Source: Hemicentrotus pulcherrimus (taxonomy: Eukaryota; Echinodermata; Echinoidea; Camarodonta; Strongylocentrotidae). From it: DNA of 11,389 nucleotides. The DNA lies in assembly GCA_003118195.1 (NCBI GenBank), contig BEXV01002600.1, forward strand, positions 6,294 to 17,682, in the 5' to 3' direction. Position 1 is the stretch's first letter. Every line of letters begins with the position of its first letter. Positions 8,273 to 11,389 of this stretch are shown here, in pieces. The notes below the pieces were generated by a model. The model did no database searches, was not told where the DNA came from, and worked only from the letters and a program-made list of their open reading frames with translations. Both the position numbers and the translations under genes were made by a program.

Positions 8273-9779
8273 GTATGTAATATTCATTTGAGAGGGAGGT
8301 TTTAGACATGCGCCATTGGAATCATTTCAATTGCCCAGCAGAAAGATGTACATGTACAATGTATAGAGCTAGTATTGTTTGATTATTGTCCTTCTGATGA
8401 GGGTATCAAAAAATGAGAAAAGAAGCTGTTTATGCTAAATTCATTGATGTAAAGTCACATGGATTGGATGATTGGACAAGAAAACCTTCAGGTTAAATGG
8501 TTATTTAGTTTAATAATCTTTTTCTATTCCTGGCATTCATATATGACTCTGAACCTTACTATTAGTTTGTATTTGTTTTCTTCATTTTGTTTTTGCTGAA
8601 TAAATAATGAGGCTAATAACAACAACAACAATCATCTCGGGATCAGCAGGTTTCAATCTTGATTTTGATAGTGATCTCGAAGCTATTGCTTTAGGCATTT
8701 TCGCTTGAGATCAGTTACAGATCGACAATAAACACCTATTACATGTACTATTTATACAACAAAACCTTAAAAAAGAAATGGCGGGCAGCAATCACAAGAG
8801 GGTGACATGAACAGAGGCCTGGGGCGGGAAATCCAGCTAAGCTCCACAAAGCGTACTAGATTAAATTTTGAATTATGTAAATAGTATTGGTGGTCGGCGA
8901 GGGCGCCGTCAGACCTTTAGGGGTGCATACATGTATGTTGCTCAGCAGGCCATTCCTGGAGCAGCCCAATGATGCGAAAGACTCAGAGGAAGGGGTCTTC
9001 TCGCTGATTGATTGCTGCTCTTTGATGCTGGTGGAGCACCCACAGAGTGGACCGAGAAAGCAGAGGAGAATGGGTTGCATGGAGTTGGAGCTGCCATACT
9101 TTCAGACAGAGGAGTATTTGGTAGCTTAGCTGCTGCAGCTGCAGTAGGGCACCGAGGGGCTGGTTTGGCATATATATATTATGCAGAATTAATGGGGAGT
9201 CCCTAAAGAGCATACATTTCTCATAAGAGCCTCAGCTTTATTATAAAAATGATTCTATAATACACCAGGATTTTGCGCAATTTAAGTAATTAAAAAAAGA
9301 GAAATCCTTGAAACTAATTTAAACACAAGTTAAACGAAATGTTTGTACTTGCTGCGCCTGTCAGATCATCAAACAGTAGCTGTCATTGTTAAAAATGAAA
9401 TAATTTGTACAATCTATCTATTTATCTACATGTACATGCGACCGCCTCACAACTCTTGTGGCATCCATGTTGTCTAGCCAATCTCTCTCTCTTGTTCTTT
9501 TCACGTTCAAAAGTTCAATGGTGATCTGGCAAACAATACAATCAATTTAACATAATTATTCAGGTATACTGTATAAATGATGAATCTTAAGGAGACAATG
9601 GTCATCTGCTAAAGGCCAGAAGAGAATTAAGTCATACACATTTACATGTACATGGAGTTAATGATCTCCTTGCTTTCATGAAATAATCAATGTATTTCTA
9701 GCTTTCATGATTGCCTATCGCGTACAAGAAATCCTTTAACATTTTGTGCTTTGATTATATTCTTTGTGTCTAATGTAAG
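8273..9779 (+). other. NKAPD1: NKAPD1 intron 1 (1507 bp)
   Basis: A phase-2 intron from GTATGT at 8273 to CTAATGTAAG at 9779. It carries a short AAC microsatellite (8618-8631) and TACATGTA at 8349, 8740, 8928, 9427 and 9643. It also holds a relatively GC-rich block at about 8780-9205 that is open for 64-80 codons in several frames on both strands. No domain is recognised in that block and no good acceptor/donor pair brackets it, so it is not called as an exon. Confidence 0.7.
8618..8631 (+). repeat. Short AAC microsatellite
   Basis: Between four and five AAC units in intron 1 of the NKAPD1 homologue. Confidence 0.8.
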
Positions 9780-9917
9780 GTCACGAGGTCCGGTCAGATA
9801 TGGGCAGATGTATAGTGACTCTCCTCAAGACATGATGGGTGGAAGTAGCAGAGATAAATGGAATCAACGGAGATTGAACAGAGGTGGCAGACAGGGCATG
9901 GGCAGGGAGGTGGAGAG
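9780..9917 (+). CDS. NKAPD1: NKAPD1 homologue, second coding exon
   Basis: A 138-base exon between the acceptor CTAATGTAAG and the donor GAG-AG/GTAAGG. Its first base completes the Arg codon split by intron 1, and it ends with two bases of the next Arg codon (phase 2 again). The 45 whole codons contain no stop. They read SRGPVRYGQMYSDSPQDMM, then a Gly/Arg/Ser-rich stretch (GGSSRDKWNQRRLNRGGRQ) ending GMGREVE. The composition fits the basic linker between the conserved N-terminal block and the RWxHxG motif. I see little direct identity to the human linker, which is longer and different in sequence. Assignment rests on matching intron phases, strong splice sites and its position between two recognisable exons. 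Confidence 0.82.
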
Positions 9918-10258
9918 GTAAGGTCACATCTAAAGAAGGTCTTTCAGGAGTCCTGATTGGAAATCCAATCACCTACCAATTTGGGATACAGCCAGTGCAG
10001 TGTCCTTAGTCCTATGGTTTGGGGTTATAACAGACTGTCAGGTCTTATGCAGGGCTTGACACTAGAGGGCACCTGGAACTTTCATAGGTCTCATGCATAC
10101 GCACTCAAAAAGCTCAATCCTGAACCACTTCAAAAAAAGTTAGTGTGGAGCCCTGTGTTACGTAATGCATATTCAACCACCAACTACAAACTTTTCTCAG
10201 CATATGTTCTCCTCCTGAACCAAAATGAACACTCTAATGTATTTAACGGACAATCTCC

Positions 10259-10318
10259 CAATTTATTTTTAAAAGTTACCCCTTGCCCACGAGGGGTTTA
10301 CCAGAGCAAGGGGCAATT
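10259..10318 (+). repeat. Structured dispersed repeat, copy A
   Basis: This begins CAATTTATTTTTAAAAGTT and continues into CCCCTTGC, a 19-base loop, and GCAAGGGG (arms 10279-10286 and 10306-10313). The minus strand of 11106-11163 carries the same AT-rich lead followed by a stem of different sequence but the same pairing. A related head may lie at 10050-10080 (AGGGCTTGACACTAGAGGG). Non-coding. Confidence 0.65.
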
Positions 10319-10450
10319 ATTTAAGATAGCTGTCTCCTTGTCAGATATCGAAAACGTCACTGATGTTGGTAACTGTAATAATTTTGTAAAAGCATATTAT
10401 TAACTCCTGGCAAGTCCCCATTGCAACCATGCATAATATATACACATACA

Positions 10451-10674
10451 CACTATGAACATGACGGACAAAGAAAGCGGACAAAATATACAGTTTCTCA
10501 GGTAGACAAAGGAACATACCTTTACTGCTATTATGTAAAAATCTGTAGAACAGGTGTCACATGCATATTCACCTGTTCTACACATTTTACATAATAACAG
10601 TGAAGGGATGTTCCTTTGTCTACCTGAGGAACTGTATGTTTTGTCCGCTTTCTTTGTCCGTCATGTTCATAGTG
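10451..10674. repeat. Long hairpin with ~105-bp arms in intron 2
   Basis: The left arm 10451-10556 (CACTATGAACATGACGGACA...GTAGAACAGGTG) is the reverse complement of 10570-10674, with about seven differences over 105 bases. The spacer is 13 bases and centres on ATGCAT. Transcribed as part of the NKAPD1 pre-mRNA, it would form a stem of about 105 bp that ends 41 bases upstream of the exon 3 acceptor. It may be a foldback MITE. I found no clear target duplication. The near-identical peptides read from both arms are a consequence of the symmetry, not of coding function. Confidence 0.92.
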
Positions 10675-10715
10675 ACATTTGTATTCTTTTGTTTGCTATT
10701 TCACTGCATTTGTAG

Positions 10716-10844
10716 ATGGAGTCACAATGGATTCATGGAGCTCTACCCAGACGAGAGTATCAACAGGTCCTCCATGGATGAGAGCAGTGATCAAGGGGAA
10801 GGTGGTATAGGGCAAGCAAGGAAAAGAAAGAAACATTCAAAGAG
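10716..10844 (+). CDS. NKAPD1: NKAPD1 homologue, third coding exon (RWxHxG motif)
   Basis: A 129-base exon after the acceptor GCATTTGTAG. Its first A completes the split Arg codon, giving R-WSHNGFMELYPDES. This closely matches the human NKAPD1 segment RWGHSGYKELYPEEF as I recall it, and is the strongest family signature in the window. The exon continues with an acidic/Ser stretch (SSMDESSDQGEGG) and then a basic run, ARKRKKHSK, consistent with the Lys-rich, nuclear-localisation-like tail typical of the family. It ends AAG-AG/GTAAAA, again phase 2. If that donor were not used, a TAA at 10846 would stop the protein at 136 residues. Human NKAPD1 has a long Lys/Ser-rich tail after this point, so splicing to an exon beyond the window is more likely. 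Confidence 0.9.
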
Positions 10845-11389
10845 GTAAAATCAATCATCTCTTTCATCTCAATCGTGGTGCAACTGTTCGGTAGTTTATG
10901 AATCTTAGACTTGGATTACTACTTTCTCTGGTATAGGGCGGTTCTGTGTATGACAAATGGGACATTTAGACAACATTAGCTAGCTCTTACAGAAAAGAAT
11001 CAGCAATGAAGATATTTGTTATGGTAACAGTAAAGTACTATCAAGATTTGATTACCTTCCACATGTTCATGATGATAATTAGTAAAGGTGCGATTTACAT
11101 TGTCATCACCCCTGGTTCTGGTTAAATCTCCGTGAACCAGGGGCAACTTTTAAAAATAAATTGCACCCTGTTCCTGGCCGCTTAGTTCAAGGCTTGGCCC
11201 TATGAAGAAATGACAACAAATTTTAAATTTCCCTTTCTTGGCAAGATAGAGCTGAAATTATCAAATGTCCTACGTGACACATAAAAGTGTGATTTTCTTG
11301 AAAATTAAGTTTATGCTCAAAACTCTGTGAGTTGCATTGAAAAATATCACTGAAAATGTATTCAATGGAAATTCTACAGTTATGTATCA
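10845..11389 (+). other. NKAPD1: NKAPD1 intron 3, 5' part
   Basis: Starts at GTAAAA (a somewhat weak donor) and runs past the window end. Apart from the structured repeat at 11106-11163 it is plain AT-rich sequence. No further exon with a family motif is visible. Confidence 0.6.
11106..11163 (-). repeat. Structured dispersed repeat, copy B
   Basis: On the minus strand it reads CAATTTATTTTTAAAAGTT followed by GCCCCTGGTTC...GAACCAGGGG, parallel to copy A at 10259-10318. The stem arms on the plus strand are CCCCTGGTTC (11109-11118) and GAACCAGGGG (11134-11143) around a 15-base loop. The minus-strand sequence before it (11163-11203) contains CCTTGAACTAAG and CCAGGAAC, which may correspond to the AGGGCTTGACACTAG head near copy A. 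Confidence 0.65.

Larger units (their letters stand above)
9918..10715 (+). other. NKAPD1: NKAPD1 intron 2 (798 bp)
   Basis: A phase-2 intron from GTAAGG to the acceptor TTTCACTGCATTTGTAG. It holds copy A of a structured repeat (10259-10318) and a large hairpin (10451-10674). A 148-codon open frame (9957-10403) falls wholly inside the intron. It shows no recognisable domain and overlaps the repeat, so it is not called. Confidence 0.8.

Noticed and set aside
9957..10403. A 148-codon plus-strand open frame just after exon 2
   Set aside because: It lies wholly in intron 2, includes the structured repeat, and has no recognisable domain. Strong splice sites on either side favour the intron model.
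10400..10848. Similar peptides read from opposite strands (containing CSFVYLRNC), hinting at a repeated protein
   Set aside because: They are the two arms of the same inverted repeat. The similarity follows from DNA symmetry. Only 10716-10844 is real coding sequence.
10846..10848. TAA directly after exon 3 as the true gene end
   Set aside because: It overlaps a usable AG/GTAAAA donor in the same phase as the other introns, and the family has a long basic tail after this point. It remains possible if the intron is retained.
1..11389. CRISPR array, bacterial operon or viral gene content
   Set aside because: No regularly spaced identical repeats, no ribosome-binding-site-led gene strings, and no polymerase, capsid, integrase or transposase frames were seen.

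Overview
This window looks like nuclear DNA from an animal, most probably a marine invertebrate such as an echinoderm, a cephalochordate or a mollusc. It is AT-rich, has GT-AG introns, is dense in short non-autonomous repeats, and carries many copies of the palindrome TACATGTA. The species cannot be fixed from the sequence. There is no bacterial gene organisation, no CRISPR array, and no sizeable transposase or reverse transcriptase frame.

The only gene I recognise is the 5' half of a homologue of NKAPD1 (C11orf57 in human; NKAP domain containing 1), on the plus strand at the right of the window. Three coding exons are visible at 8133-8272, 9780-9917 and 10716-10844. They join through three consecutive phase-2 introns into 135 complete codons plus two bases. 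The reading frame continues past the right edge. Two stretches match the human protein as I recall it: the N-terminal LL.NV..HT..HN..QEE..MW block in exon 1 and the RW.H.G..ELYP.E block in exon 3. The start is well fixed because an in-frame TAA sits directly before the ATG.

Positions 1-8100 appear to be intergenic DNA built almost wholly of repeats. From left to right these are: a poly-C edge; a small foldback (198-284); a 22-bp minisatellite (299-412); a dispersed element of about 390 bp (423-810), with an opposite-strand relative at 4468-4828; a strong hairpin (2000-2148); a terminal-inverted-repeat element (3906-4119) followed by a degenerate tandem array sharing its terminus (4250-4436); a direct tandem duplication of about 1.25 kb (4719-5970 and 5971-7210) with a single N exactly at its junction, each copy holding a TTAA-flanked MITE; a G-run with a hAT-like terminus (7267-7301); and a 63-bp-spaced repeat (7462-7562). 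Between 2170 and 3900 I see little apart from a weak candidate signal-peptide exon.

Inside the NKAPD1 introns, the most notable items are a hairpin with arms of about 105 bp ending 41 bases before the exon 3 acceptor site, and a pair of dispersed repeats in opposite orientation (10259-10318 and 11106-11163) whose stem sequences differ but still pair. I found no convincing new multi-gene system. The interest here lies in the repeat structures and in one possible assembly artefact.
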